A stretch of DNA of 64,000 nucleotides from Eubacterium sp. 14-2 (GCF_000403845.2 NZ_KE159567.1:1868911-1932910), one strand, 5' to 3'. Counted from the first letter of the stretch, positions 7,345 to 16,082 are shown. Translations and numbers: made by a program. Notes: generated from the letters alone by a model not told the origin.

Positions 7345-7695
7345 TTATAAATCTTCTGCTGCAATCTTTTTGCCGTCTGTCCAGATTCGTTCCAGGTCAT
7401 AAAACAGACGATCCTCTTTGGAAAATACATGAACGATAATATCGCGGTAATCCATGAGAACCCAGCTGGAGCTGCGGTTGCCTTCGATTTGTTTCGGTGT
7501 ATGGCCGGCTTTGCCCAACTCTTCCTCTACAGCATCCACCATAGCCTGAATCTGGTTGACATTTCCTCCGGTTGCGATTACAAAGTAATCAGCCAGCGGA
7601 GAAATTTCGCTGATGTCAATTACGCGTACTTCTTCTGCCTTTTTTTCACTTAATGCATGGCAGGCAGCCTTTGCCATTTCACGGGAAATATCCAT
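7345..7695 (-). CDS. rsfS: Ribosomal silencing factor RsfS
   Basis: 116-aa RsfS/Iojap protein that binds L14 and blocks 30S-50S joining when nutrients run low. Family features include VIDISEISPLADYFVIATG and the C-terminal SSWVLMDYRDIIVHVFSKEDR. Start ATG at 7695 overlaps the yqeK stop by one base (TAATG), so translation is coupled. It is the last gene of the rplU operon, next to yqeK and nadD as in most Firmicutes. Confidence 0.97.
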   Translation of the reverse strand: MDISREMAKAACHALSEKKAEEVRVIDISEISPLADYFVIATGGNVNQIQAMVDAVEEELGKAGHTPKQIEGNRSSSWVLMDYRDIIVHVFSKEDRLFYDLERIWTDGKKIAAEDL

Positions 7696-8276
7696 TATAT
7701 GTCCTCCTGTTTTGCCTGATTTTTAAAATACTGATAAGCCTCTATGGTCATGGGATCAAGTTCACCGCCTTTTCTTTTCAGATAGTCCAGCGTATCGGAA
7801 AGGATTTTCAGCATGGTCCGGTCCAGATCTTCAAATGCCATTTTCCGTACTTCTTCCAGATGCGGCGCTTTGTCCCGGTTTGGTTCAATATAATCAGCAA
7901 TATAAATAATTTTGTCCAGCATGTTCATTTCCGGCGCTCCGGTTGTATGCACCTGAATGGCATGAAGGATATCTGCGTCTTCTGTTTCGTAGTATTTTTG
8001 CGCAAAAAGAGCTCCCAGCTTTGCATGAAGCAGAAAAGGACTTCTCTCCTCAGAAGGGGAAATGGGGATATCATATTTTTTGCACAGTTTAAATTTGTCC
8101 CGGTTGGAAACGCATTTTGCACAGTCGTGCAACAGTCCTGCATACATGGCCTGCTCCAGATCGGCATGGTATGCCATTGCCAGTGCTGCGGCGGTATACA
8201 TCACGCCAAGGGTGTGTGTGAACCGTTCCTTATCCAGTTCCTTTTTCAGTTTCTTCTCGATTTCCGTTCGTTTCAA
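7695..8276 (-). CDS. yqeK: YqeK, HD-domain diadenosine tetraphosphatase-like hydrolase
   Basis: HD-superfamily enzyme; YqeK proteins hydrolyse Ap4A symmetrically. Motifs: RFTHTLGVMYTA, the metal-binding GLLHDCAK, and EERSPFLLHAKLG. The frame is open up to an ATG at 8297, but no SD precedes it. A GGGGAGG lies 9 nt upstream of a TTG at 8276, which I prefer (193 aa). Either way the gene begins inside the 3' end of nadD and is translationally coupled to it. Confidence 0.93.
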   Translation of the reverse strand: MKRTEIEKKLKKELDKERFTHTLGVMYTAAALAMAYHADLEQAMYAGLLHDCAKCVSNRDKFKLCKKYDIPISPSEERSPFLLHAKLGALFAQKYYETEDADILHAIQVHTTGAPEMNMLDKIIYIADYIEPNRDKAPHLEEVRKMAFEDLDRTMLKILSDTLDYLKRKGGELDPMTIEAYQYFKNQAKQEDI

Positions 8277-8907
8277 CTTCTGCTTCCTCCCCTTCATATA
8301 AATGATGTTTTCTGATATAAGATTCTACTGTTTCCGGAACAAGATATCGGATGGTTCGGCCATACTGCAGTCTCCTGCGGATATCCTGAGAAGATACTTC
8401 CAGATTGGGAGTATCCAGCGGAAAAAATCTGTCCTGGTATTTTTCATTCAGGTATGCAATTTGCCGGAAAAATCCTTCTTCCTGCCTGTGTTTGCGGCAG
8501 GCCGCCAGAATACGGCAGCTTTTCAGGATTTCCTCTGGTTTCCGCCAAAGCTCAAAATCAAAGAGTGAATCTGCACCCAGAATGAAAAATAATTCCGCAT
8601 TTGTATAAGCTTCCTTTAATTTCTGCATGGTAACATAGGTGTAACTGGTTTCCTGAGATTCCACTTCCATCTTATTCAGTGAAAATACAGGGTTGTCGGC
8701 AATAGCCAGAGAGACCATCCGGCAGCGGTGAAGGGAATCGGTCACATACTGTTCCTGCTTGTGGGGGGAATGGCCTGTAGGCAGAAATAATACTTTTTCA
8801 AGATTGAACTGTTCTCTGGCATTTTCTGCAATCATCAGGTGGCCGTAATGGATGGGGTCAAAGGTTCCGCCCATAATCCCGATTCTTTGTACTGTGTTTT
8901 TTTTCAT
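8230..8907 (-). CDS. nadD: Nicotinate-nucleotide adenylyltransferase
   Basis: Transfers AMP from ATP to nicotinate mononucleotide in NAD synthesis. The nucleotidyltransferase motif GGTFDPIHYGHLMIAE and the C-terminal signature VSSQDIRRRL are present. At 225 aa it is about 20 residues longer than usual; the extra tail (EAEVETNGNREETEKGTG) overlaps the beginning of yqeK and looks like a consequence of that overlap. It sits in the conserved obgE-yhbY-nadD-yqeK-rsfS order. Confidence 0.96.
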   Translation of the reverse strand: MKKNTVQRIGIMGGTFDPIHYGHLMIAENAREQFNLEKVLFLPTGHSPHKQEQYVTDSLHRCRMVSLAIADNPVFSLNKMEVESQETSYTYVTMQKLKEAYTNAELFFILGADSLFDFELWRKPEEILKSCRILAACRKHRQEEGFFRQIAYLNEKYQDRFFPLDTPNLEVSSQDIRRRLQYGRTIRYLVPETVESYIRKHHLYEGEEAEVETNGNREETEKGTG

Positions 8908-8919
8908 AATACACCCCTG

Positions 8920-9216
8920 CTATTTCGGCAGTTGAATTTTCGGCTCCTTTTTTGCGGGACGGTATAATATAATTTTCTTTCCGATAACCTGGACCACCAG
9001 AGCGTGGGTGCGTTCTGCCAGGGTGTCAGCAATTTCATTGGGATTGTCGAAACAGTTTTTTAATACGGAGAGCTTTATCAGTTCTCTTTTTTCCAGTGCT
9101 TCGTCCACCGCAGTCACCATTTCCGGCGTCAGACTTGATTTGCCCACCTGAAAAATAGCATCTCTGCTGTTGGCCAGGCCTTTTAAATACGCGCGCTGCT
9201 TACTTGTAATATTCAT
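8920..9216 (-). CDS. yhbY: YhbY-type CRM-domain RNA-binding protein
   Basis: 98-aa single CRM domain protein associated with pre-50S ribosomes. Seen features: the N-terminal LTSKQRAYLKGLA-like start (ITSKQRAYLKGLANS), the GKSSLTPEMV loop and the ELIKLSVL segment. It lies 20 bp downstream of obgE and 12 bp ahead of nadD, in an established ribosome-assembly gene order. Confidence 0.95.
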   Translation of the reverse strand: MNITSKQRAYLKGLANSRDAIFQVGKSSLTPEMVTAVDEALEKRELIKLSVLKNCFDNPNEIADTLAERTHALVVQVIGKKIILYRPAKKEPKIQLPK

Positions 9217-9236
9217 GACATATCCTTTCTGAGGTC

Positions 9237-10523
9237 TTATTTGTAGTAATCAAATTCCAGTCCGTACATCCGTACGGTATCTCCTTCTGAAATTCCGGCT
9301 TTCTCCAGATCTTCCAGAATTCCCTGTTCCCGCAGAAATTTCTGGAAAAACAGAAATCCTTTTTCTGAATCAATGTTGGTATATCCAAGCATTTTTTCGA
9401 TTTTCGGACCTTCTACCACATAGACATCGTCTTCTTCACTGTATTCCACCGTATATGCTTCTTCCTGCAGCATGACGGTCTCAGGGAAGAACTCCTGCTC
9501 ATAGACGATGGGAGTATCATCCATACCGGAAAGAAGTTCATTTACATAGTACAGCAGTTCCTTTAATCCCTGCCCGCTGACAGCAGATATGGGAAAAACC
9601 CGGATTCCCTGGGATTCAAATTCTTCTTTTAATATGGGAATGGCACTTTCTGATTCATCATAGATGGCGTCTGTTTTATTTGCGGCAATGACCTGGGGCT
9701 TTTTTAACAGTTCCGGATTGTAGTTTTCCAGCTCCTGGTTGATGGCATAAATATCTGCCACAGGATCTCTTCCTTCGACAGAAGCGGCATCTACCATGTG
9801 AATCATAACTCTGGTACGTTCAATATGCTTCAGGAAAGCATGACCAAGCCCCACTCCTTTTGAAGCACCTTCAATTAATCCGGGAATATCTGCAATCACA
9901 AATCCTCCGGTGCCTTCCAGGTCTACCACGCCCAGATTGGGATTTAATGTGGTGAAATGATAATTTGCAATTTTGGGCCGGGCATTGGTTACTCTTGACA
10001 GCAGCGTGGATTTCCCCACATTTGGAAATCCTACCAGTCCCACATCTGCAATTACTTTCAGTTCCAGACGAACTTCCAACTCTATGCCGGGCTGTCCGGG
10101 CTGGGCGTATTTCGGCGCCTGCATGGTGGCAGTGGCAAAATGCTGGTTTCCAAGCCCCCCTCTTCCGCCTTTTAGAATAATCTGATGTTTGTTCTCTCCG
10201 GACATATCTGCAATTACCCTGTCGCTTTCCGCGTCACGGATAATGGTTCCGGCAGGTACTTTTACAATAAGATCCTCTCCGTTTTTTCCATGGCAGTTGC
10301 GTTTCTTACCGTCTTCTCCGTTTTCAGCCGCATATTTTCGTCTGTGTCTGAAATCGGTAAGGGTATTCAGACCTTCATCCACCTGAAAAATCAGGTTTCC
10401 TCCGTGGCCCCCGTCGCCTCCGTCAGGCCCGCCGTTGGGAACGTATTTTTCCCGCCGGAAAGAGACGTGTCCATCGCCGCCTTTCCCTGATTTTATTATT
10501 ATTTTTGCACTGTCTGCAAACAT
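9237..10523 (-). CDS. obgE: GTPase ObgE/CgtA
   Basis: Essential ribosome-assembly GTPase, 428 aa. The glycine-rich Obg fold occupies residues 1-158; the G domain follows with G1 GFPNVGKST, G3 DIPGLIEGA, G4 NKTD and G5 SAVSG; the C-terminal OCT domain covers about 345-428. It lies after rpmA, separated by a 113-bp spacer holding a hairpin, so its level may be tuned relative to L21/L27. Confidence 0.98.
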   Translation of the reverse strand: MFADSAKIIIKSGKGGDGHVSFRREKYVPNGGPDGGDGGHGGNLIFQVDEGLNTLTDFRHRRKYAAENGEDGKKRNCHGKNGEDLIVKVPAGTIIRDAESDRVIADMSGENKHQIILKGGRGGLGNQHFATATMQAPKYAQPGQPGIELEVRLELKVIADVGLVGFPNVGKSTLLSRVTNARPKIANYHFTTLNPNLGVVDLEGTGGFVIADIPGLIEGASKGVGLGHAFLKHIERTRVMIHMVDAASVEGRDPVADIYAINQELENYNPELLKKPQVIAANKTDAIYDESESAIPILKEEFESQGIRVFPISAVSGQGLKELLYYVNELLSGMDDTPIVYEQEFFPETVMLQEEAYTVEYSEEDDVYVVEGPKIEKMLGYTNIDSEKGFLFFQKFLREQGILEDLEKAGISEGDTVRMYGLEFDYYK

Positions 10524-10590
10524 GATTTATACCTCATAATTGTGATAAACAACTTTTCATTTTTAAGAAAAATTTTGGCCGAATGAAAAG

Positions 10591-10620
10591 AATAGACCCG
10601 GCTATTCAGTCGAGTCTATC
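10591..10620 (-). terminator. Hairpin between rpmA and obgE (possible attenuator)
   Basis: AATAGACCCG (10591-10600) pairs with CGAGTCTAT (10611-10619) with one mismatch. On the minus strand it is followed by CTTTTCATTC, a weak T-tract. It could partly terminate transcripts leaving rpmA and lower obgE expression, or mark an RNA processing site. Confidence 0.4.
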
Positions 10621-10636
10621 AGTCGTATCATGCAAT

Positions 10637-10930
10637 CTACTGTTCGTTGCCTGCTACTGGATATACGGAAGCCTGCTTTTTGTCTCTTCCTTTTCTTTCA
10701 AATCTCAGAACGCCGTCAACCTTGGCGAATAATGTATCATCTCCGCCCTTTCCAACATTCACTCCAGGGTGAATTCTGGTTCCGCGCTGTCTGTATAAAA
10801 TATTTCCAGCCTTAACAAACTGTCCGTCAGCTCTTTTTGCACCTAACCGTTTAGATTCGGAATCTCTGCCGTTCTTGGTAGAACCAACTCCCTTTTTATG
10901 AGCGAAAAACTGAAGATTCATATTCAACAT
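10637..10930 (-). CDS. rpmA: 50S ribosomal protein L27
   Basis: 97-aa L27 of the Firmicutes type, with an N-terminal extension ending in NLQFF ahead of [12 protein letters not shown]. In Firmicutes this extension is removed by Prp between FF and A so that the mature N-terminus can reach the peptidyl transferase centre. ATG at 10930 is used (GGAGG 8 nt upstream); an ATG three codons later would give the shorter MNLQFF form. prp lies immediately upstream in the operon. Confidence 0.98.
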   Translation of the reverse strand: MLNMNLQFFAHKKGVGSTKNGRDSESKRLGAKRADGQFVKAGNILYRQRGTRIHPGVNVGKGGDDTLFAKVDGVLRFERKGRDKKQASVYPVAGNEQ

Positions 10931-10933
10931 GTT

Positions 10934-11263
10934 CTACACCTCCTCGAATGTAAGCGAAACATACTTTTTGCCGTAATTTTTCTGTATTCCCTGTAAACCC
11001 AAAACCAGTGAACGGAGCAACAGCAGGGAGTGTTCGGAATATCCCTCTTTCAGGGAAAAATCAATCAGTCCCGTATCGGCGTCTGTTACCAGCCGGAACC
11101 TGTCTGATACAAGCTGTTCCACAGAGTTGATGGTATTTATTACCAGAACTGAAACTGCGGCGCAGACAATATCCTCTCCTGAGACAGCGTATCCCGCATG
11201 CCCCATACAGCGAAATGCTGTGTAATCCTGTTCTCTGTTTTTATAAACCGTGATACAGATCAT
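10934..11263 (-). CDS. prp: Ribosomal-processing cysteine protease Prp
   Basis: 109-aa cysteine protease that trims the L27 N-terminus. The catalytic pair is visible at the family positions: H22 (MGHAGYA) and C34 (EDIVCAAVS). It is encoded between rplU and rpmA, 3 bp from its substrate gene rpmA, the standard L21-Prp-L27 arrangement. Confidence 0.95.
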   Translation of the reverse strand: MICITVYKNREQDYTAFRCMGHAGYAVSGEDIVCAAVSVLVINTINSVEQLVSDRFRLVTDADTGLIDFSLKEGYSEHSLLLLRSLVLGLQGIQKNYGKKYVSLTFEEV

Positions 11264-11277
11264 AATATTCCTGTCAC

Positions 11278-11583
11278 TTAACCATTAATCTTTTCAATCT
11301 TTACTTTGGTGAAGGACTGTCTGTGACCGTTCTTCTTGTGATAGCCGGTTTTTCTCTTATACTTGTAAACGATGACTTTTTTTCCTCTTCCGTTTTCCAC
11401 TACAGAAGCCTCAACTGTTGCATTTGCTGCGTCTGTTCCAACTTTTAAAGAACCGTCGTTTACTGCCAGTACATCGTCAAAAGTAACTTTCTCACCAGCT
11501 TCCAGACCAAGTTTTTCAATGGTAATGATATCGCCTTCGGATACTTTGTACTGTTTACCACCTGTTGCTATAATTGCGTACAT
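11278..11583 (-). CDS. rplU: 50S ribosomal protein L21
   Basis: 101-aa L21, beginning [14 protein letters not shown] and ending in the conserved [15 protein letters not shown] segment. ATG at 11581-11583 follows AGGAGGTG with ideal spacing; an upstream in-frame ATG at 11649 would add 22 residues with no family match and no SD. It is the first gene of the operon and has its own promoter. Confidence 0.98.
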   Translation of the reverse strand: MYAIIATGGKQYKVSEGDIITIEKLGLEAGEKVTFDDVLAVNDGSLKVGTDAANATVEASVVENGRGKKVIVYKYKRKTGYHKKNGHRQSFTKVKIEKING

Positions 11584-11661
11584 ATGGCACCTCCTATTTA
11601 TCATTACTCGCCAGTTATGGTGCTGCAATTGCAGTCTTTTAAACCTCACTGTGCGGCATAC
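11584..11661 (-). promoter_or_regulatory. rplU 5' leader, possible L21 autoregulatory leader
   Basis: About 78 nt separate the inferred transcription start from the rplU ATG. The leader contains the palindrome CTGCAATTGCAG and a strong SD. Firmicutes rplU transcripts often carry an L21-responsive leader; position fits, but I cannot confirm the consensus structure by eye. Confidence 0.35.
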
Positions 11662-11667
11662 TCATAG

Positions 11668-11696
11668 AGAATAGCATAAAAACGATGACAAGTCAA
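11668..11696 (-). promoter_or_regulatory. Candidate rplU operon promoter
   Basis: On the minus strand TTGACT (11691-11696), 17-bp spacer, TATTCT (11668-11673). The -35 overlaps the stop codon of the upstream RNase G-like gene. It would drive the eight-gene rplU-rsfS unit. Confidence 0.6.
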
Positions 11697-12889
11697 TGGC
11701 TTTTTACCTGTTCTGCCAGAGATTTTTTCACTTTTTTCCGTGTTATTTCCACAAGGTTCAGTTTTGTCCGGTCCACTACCTGAACGGGAACGGAATCTGA
11801 GCGGACAGCGCTGCGCAGAGTCTGCATCAGCAGTTCCTGAGATTGGGTGGACTTCATATCAATGAAATCAATAATAATAATACCGGAAAGGTTGCGGAGC
11901 CTGAGCTGATGTGCAAGTTCTTCGGCAGCTTCCAGATTAATTTTAAGGTAATGTTCCTGCGCCTGTTTTCCGGAAATACTTTTTCCGGAATTTACGTCTA
12001 CTACCGTTAAGGCCTCTGTGGGCTGGATAATCAGGTAGCCTCCGGACTTCAGCCACACTTTTTCCTGAAGGGCCTCTTTCAGCCGGATATCAAGATGATA
12101 AAGTTTGTTCAGGCTTAACAGGTTATCTTCATAAAAGGTAAGTTTCTCTTTTTCTTCCGGCTGCATATGTTTAAGATAAAGGGCTGTTTTTTCAAAGAGT
12201 TCCGGATCATCGGTAATTACCTTTTCCAGTAAGGAGCGGTTCAGTCCCTGAAGGACATGGAGATATTCCGGCGTACTCTCTTTCAGACAGGAAAAAGTGG
12301 TGCGGCAGGGGGCAGTTTTCTTAAGATGTATAAATTCTTCCTTTAATTTTTGATACTCTTTTAAAATCTCCTGTCTGGAAGCAAATGCTGCATTTGTGCG
12401 TACAATAATACCATAATCACTGTTTTCCTCAAAAGTCAAATCCTGCTTTAATTCCTGCCTCTTTTTTTCGTCCAGTTTTCTGGAAATTCCGAGGGTGGTA
12501 TTCTCGCTGGTCAGAACAAGATAATTTCCGGTGAGATTCAGGTTGGTGGTAACTTTGGGTGGTTTGGATTTGCTGCTTTCCTGAGCTATCTGAACCACAA
12601 GTTCATCCCCCTGTACCAGCCTTGGGCTGTTGATTTTCTTTACATAAAGGGGCTGTTTCAGTTCTTCCAGCGGATAGTAACAGGGAATGCCCGGTGCAAT
12701 CTCGATGAAAGCGGCATTCAGATTTTTTACGATATTTTTCACTCGTCCCACATAAATATTTCCCAGAATACTCTGCTGCCCATCCGGTTCCAGATGAAGC
12801 TCCAGTATTTTTTTATCCTGATAAAGTGCAGTTGCAATATAAGTTCTGCTATTCCACTGCAGTCGGGTTATCAGTAATGTCGTTCCCAT
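11693..12889 (-). CDS. Ribonuclease E/G family protein, short form
   Basis: RNase G-like endonuclease or rRNA maturation enzyme, 398 aa. An S1 domain (GNIYVGRVKNIVKNLNAAFI) lies in the first 120 residues. Metal-binding aspartates occur in TVVDVNSG and IIIDFIDMK, and the core ends with VEITRKKVKKSLAEQ. E. coli RNase G is ~490 aa and carries a CPxC zinc-link after this point, absent here: the protein stops 6 residues later, so tetramerisation through zinc is not expected. ATG at 12889 is preceded by GAGGA. It overlaps the DUF2344 gene by 41 bp. Confidence 0.88.
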   Translation of the reverse strand: MGTTLLITRLQWNSRTYIATALYQDKKILELHLEPDGQQSILGNIYVGRVKNIVKNLNAAFIEIAPGIPCYYPLEELKQPLYVKKINSPRLVQGDELVVQIAQESSKSKPPKVTTNLNLTGNYLVLTSENTTLGISRKLDEKKRQELKQDLTFEENSDYGIIVRTNAAFASRQEILKEYQKLKEEFIHLKKTAPCRTTFSCLKESTPEYLHVLQGLNRSLLEKVITDDPELFEKTALYLKHMQPEEKEKLTFYEDNLLSLNKLYHLDIRLKEALQEKVWLKSGGYLIIQPTEALTVVDVNSGKSISGKQAQEHYLKINLEAAEELAHQLRLRNLSGIIIIDFIDMKSTQSQELLMQTLRSAVRSDSVPVQVVDRTKLNLVEITRKKVKKSLAEQVKSH

Positions 12890-13742
12890 AAATAATGTCC
12901 TCGCCCAGTTCTCCCAGCGTTAAAAATTCCGGAAATGCTGTCTTTTTTTCCGCATGGGACTGCTTTAACTGTTTCAGGTAATTTTCATATGCTTTCCGCT
13001 CCTGTTCCCCTTTTACAGGAATTTCCTCCGATTTTGCATAAACTTCAAGGCGGTGTACCTGAAAGCTCAGAGGTTCGTAATCCAGGCCGCAGAATCTGCA
13101 GAAGGCTTCCAGTACAAGTTCCGGTTTGATATTGTCGCTGCTTCCGGTGCATACCTTCAGGAAAATTCCCAGGTGGCCGGCGGGAGACTCTTTCAGATCC
13201 GGGTATTCTTCTCTGAGGTTTACCCCCTTCATCTCATAGATTAAGGGCTTTAAGTTTAACTCCATCCGGCTTTTTTTTGTCTGTTTGGTAATCAGGATTT
13301 CCGGCTGCTTTTCATAGAAATCATGAATCTGTGATTTTAAGTTTTCCAGGGAGGAAAAAAGAGCGTTATGTTCCTCTCTGGCGTATACCAGATAATCGGC
13401 GGCCGCCACAAGGGACATGGAGGTTTTGGCTGTATCCGGCAGTTTTCTGTATTCCAGAACAGAGATGCCTTCCACCATTGCACGGTTTAAATTTTCCAGG
13501 GATTCCCGGCTGGATTTGGAGGACTTTACTGCGATATCAAAATATTCACCGTCGCTGGTAACTCCCAGGCCCAGGGGCGCTGCAAAGGACATAATCTGAT
13601 GAGGGCTGTAGCCTTCGGAATAGGCAATGTCAATCCCTGCCCGCCGGATGGCTTTCTGGAAATAACGCATCATATCCAGATGTCCCACAAATTTCATGAC
13701 TCCGTATTTCTGAAACTTAATTCTGATGTTCAAAGCAGACAC
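12849..13742 (-). CDS. TIGR03936-type (DUF2344) radical SAM-linked protein
   Basis: 297-aa protein of the DUF2344 family, which is regularly encoded beside or fused to TIGR03960 radical SAM proteins, as here (26-bp overlap). Recognisable segments are IRIKFQKYGVMKFVGHLDMM near the N-terminus and GYSPHQIMSFAAPLGLGV. Function is unknown; the fixed pairing and the downstream RNase G suggest an RNA or ribosome modification role, which is inference only. Confidence 0.88.
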   Translation of the reverse strand: MSALNIRIKFQKYGVMKFVGHLDMMRYFQKAIRRAGIDIAYSEGYSPHQIMSFAAPLGLGVTSDGEYFDIAVKSSKSSRESLENLNRAMVEGISVLEYRKLPDTAKTSMSLVAAADYLVYAREEHNALFSSLENLKSQIHDFYEKQPEILITKQTKKSRMELNLKPLIYEMKGVNLREEYPDLKESPAGHLGIFLKVCTGSSDNIKPELVLEAFCRFCGLDYEPLSFQVHRLEVYAKSEEIPVKGEQERKAYENYLKQLKQSHAEKKTAFPEFLTLGELGEDIIYGNDITDNPTAVE

Positions 13743-15579
13743 CTCCTTTCCATGCGGCAGCGCCGCAGCCGCTGCACTGCTGTCTGCAGTTTGGCGTCAC
13801 TTCCCCTGTCTGCGCCCGTTCCCACTCTTTTTTCAAAAATTCCTTTGAAACGCCGCAGTCGATAAAATCCCAGGGCAGGATTTCTTCGGTATTTCTGGTG
13901 CGCAGGTTATAAAAATCAATGGAAATGCCGCATTCCTCAAAGGCTTCCATCCATTTCTGACTGTCAAAAAATTCACTCCAGGCATCGAAAATACAGCCTT
14001 TCTCATAGGCCTTTAACAGAACCTGTCCCACTCTCCGGTCTCCTCTGGCAAATACCCCTTCCAGCACAGTAACGTCAGCTTCATGCCAGTTGTACTTTAA
14101 GCTCTTCCGGTTCAGCTGTTCCTTTACCTCGTCATTGACTGTTCTGGCACAGGCCAGATAATCTTCCTGTTTCAGCATGGGCGCCCATTGAAAAGGCGTA
14201 AAGGGCTTCGGCACAAAAAAGGAAGTGCTGATGGTAATCTGGCATTTGCCTTTGCGCCGGTCTTTTGGTATTTCATAATATTGCCGGGCAATTTTATCTG
14301 CAAGTCTGGGGATTTCCTTTCGGTCTTCTTCCGTTTCGGTGGGCAGACCCAGCATGAAGTATAATTTCACCTTCTGCCATCCTCCAGTAAAAGCAAGACC
14401 TGCCCCTTCCAGAATCACTTCTTCGGTGAGGCCTTTGTTAATTACATTTCTCAGCCTCTGAGAGCCTGCTTCCGGTGCAAAGGTCAGGCTGCTTTTTCGA
14501 ATATCCTGAACCTTATTCATAACTTCCAGAGAAAATGCGTCAATCCGCAGGGAAGGCAGGGAAATATTGACGCCCTGTTCTCTGACGTCCATCAGATAAC
14601 GGATCAGTTCAGGGAGATGGCTGTAGTCACTGGAACTTAACGAACTTAAAGAGATTTCTTCATGTCCGGTGCTTTGAAGCATTTCACGGGCGCATTCCTT
14701 TAACATATTCACGTCCCGTTCTCTGGTGGGACGGTAAATCATACCTGCCTGACAGAACCGGCAGCCCCGGATACAGCCCCGCTGGATTTCCAGTACCACC
14801 CGGTCCTGGGTTGCTTTTAAGAAAGGAACCAGAGGCTTACGGGGATAATGGGTGTGGCTTAAATCCATCTGAATTTCTTTTTTCACAGTGGCGGGAACAT
14901 CTTCATATTTTGGACAGAATTTTGAAATGGTTCCGTCCGCTCCGTATTCTGTCTGATAAAGGGAAGGCACATAGATTCCCGGCAGACGGCTGGCGGCGCG
15001 CAAAAATTCCCGGCGGCCTTTGCCCTGGGATTTGATGGATTTGTATAAATCAAACAGGTCGTCGTAACGTGTTTCCCCTTCTCCAATGTAAAACAGGTCA
15101 AAGAAATCTGCCAGCGGTTCCGGATTATACGTGCAGGGGCCGCCGCCGATTACAATGGGATGTTCTCCGGTACGGTTTTCTGCCAGAAAGGGAATCTGGC
15201 TTAAATCCAGAATCTGCAGAATATTGGTGTAACACATTTCATACTGTATGGTAATACCAAGAAAATCCATGTTTCGGACCGGTGACTGGGTTTCCAGTGT
15301 AAACAGCGGAATCTGCTGTTCTTTCATGATTTTGTGCAGATCGCTCCAGGGAGAATAGACCCGCTCGCAGTATACGTCCTCCCGTCTGTTAAACATATCG
15401 TACAAAATCTGGATGCCCAGGTGGGACATGCCGATTTCGTATACATCCGGAAAACACATGGCAAAACGGATGGCCGCGGCTTTTGGATTTTTTCTGACCA
15501 TATTGACTTCGTTGCCGATGTATCGGGCAGGTTTGTCAATGTTCATCAGTATTTCATCGCTCAGTGCTAATTGTCTCAT
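13717..15579 (-). CDS. TIGR03960 family B12-binding radical SAM protein
   Basis: 620-aa radical SAM enzyme. An N-terminal cobalamin-binding-like domain (about residues 20-190; FPDVYEIGMSHLGIQILYD) precedes the radical SAM core with the CxxxCxxC cluster in GCIRGCRFCQAG (about residue 270) and EISLSSLSSSDY. The C-terminus ends in a Cys-rich NCRQQCSGCGA. The reaction is not established. It heads the three-gene unit with DUF2344 and RNase G, and has its own promoter. Confidence 0.9.
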   Translation of the reverse strand: MRQLALSDEILMNIDKPARYIGNEVNMVRKNPKAAAIRFAMCFPDVYEIGMSHLGIQILYDMFNRREDVYCERVYSPWSDLHKIMKEQQIPLFTLETQSPVRNMDFLGITIQYEMCYTNILQILDLSQIPFLAENRTGEHPIVIGGGPCTYNPEPLADFFDLFYIGEGETRYDDLFDLYKSIKSQGKGRREFLRAASRLPGIYVPSLYQTEYGADGTISKFCPKYEDVPATVKKEIQMDLSHTHYPRKPLVPFLKATQDRVVLEIQRGCIRGCRFCQAGMIYRPTRERDVNMLKECAREMLQSTGHEEISLSSLSSSDYSHLPELIRYLMDVREQGVNISLPSLRIDAFSLEVMNKVQDIRKSSLTFAPEAGSQRLRNVINKGLTEEVILEGAGLAFTGGWQKVKLYFMLGLPTETEEDRKEIPRLADKIARQYYEIPKDRRKGKCQITISTSFFVPKPFTPFQWAPMLKQEDYLACARTVNDEVKEQLNRKSLKYNWHEADVTVLEGVFARGDRRVGQVLLKAYEKGCIFDAWSEFFDSQKWMEAFEECGISIDFYNLRTRNTEEILPWDFIDCGVSKEFLKKEWERAQTGEVTPNCRQQCSGCGAAAWKGGVCFEHQN

Positions 15580-15616
15580 ATTTTTTCATTCCTTTTCAGA
15601 GTATGTCACTCAGACC

Positions 15617-15645
15617 ATTATAGCAATCCCCTTTCCTTTTCGCAA
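15617..15645 (-). promoter_or_regulatory. Candidate promoter for the radical SAM-DUF2344-rng unit
   Basis: Minus-strand TTGCGA (15640-15645), 17-bp spacer and TATAAT (15617-15622) preceded by TGC, giving a perfect extended -10. It lies about 40 bp upstream of the start at 15579. The -35 sits in a region of imperfect dyad (CCTTTTCGCAACAGAAAAG). Confidence 0.6.
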
Positions 15646-15682
15646 CAGAAAAGTCCGGGGGCTTAGCGATATTATCTGCTTT

Positions 15683-16018
15683 TTATCTGGATTCGGAAGG
15701 CATTTTTTCCATACCGACATGGAAAACCTCTTCCAGTTCCTCCAGCGGAAGGGGGTTCCATTCCAGCTGTTTCCAGACATCCTGAGTCTTATATTGCTGA
15801 AAAGTAATCTGTTTCCGGTCGCAATAGACAAAAGCCGCAAAAATCAGGACAGCTATCATGGTCCGCAGGCCAAGACTGGAAAAATGAATTTCTTCCTGCC
15901 GTTCTTCTCCCGCTGGGGCGCCTTTTCTCCTGTCCGAATCCTCCCGGTAAAAAGATTCCCGGATTCGGTTCACATAGTCTCTTCGTTCTGCAACAGTTTC
16001 ATTCATAGATTTTGTCAT
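15683..16018 (-). CDS. Hypothetical single-pass membrane protein
   Basis: 111-aa protein I do not recognise. A charged N-terminal half (YVNRIRESFYREDSDRRKG) precedes one hydrophobic segment (about residues 49-65, LRTMIAVLIFAAFVYCD) and a short acidic C-terminal region (LPLEELEEVFHVGMEKMP). No SD is obvious at the chosen ATG (GAGAAGCC lies nearby). It lies between the radical SAM operon and the DUF6179-like gene, on the same strand as both. An overlapping plus-strand open frame exists, but base composition and context favour this strand. Confidence 0.6.
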   Translation of the reverse strand: MTKSMNETVAERRDYVNRIRESFYREDSDRRKGAPAGEERQEEIHFSSLGLRTMIAVLIFAAFVYCDRKQITFQQYKTQDVWKQLEWNPLPLEELEEVFHVGMEKMPSESR

Positions 16019-16082
16019 GGCTTCTCCTGAAAAACTCTTTGTTACAGTTTAGTTGAAAACCACTGGAAAAATACATGTTTTT

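Noticed and set aside
15413-16030. 205-codon plus-strand open frame
   Set aside because: It lies antisense to the radical SAM gene start and the 111-aa gene; the predicted protein has no family features.
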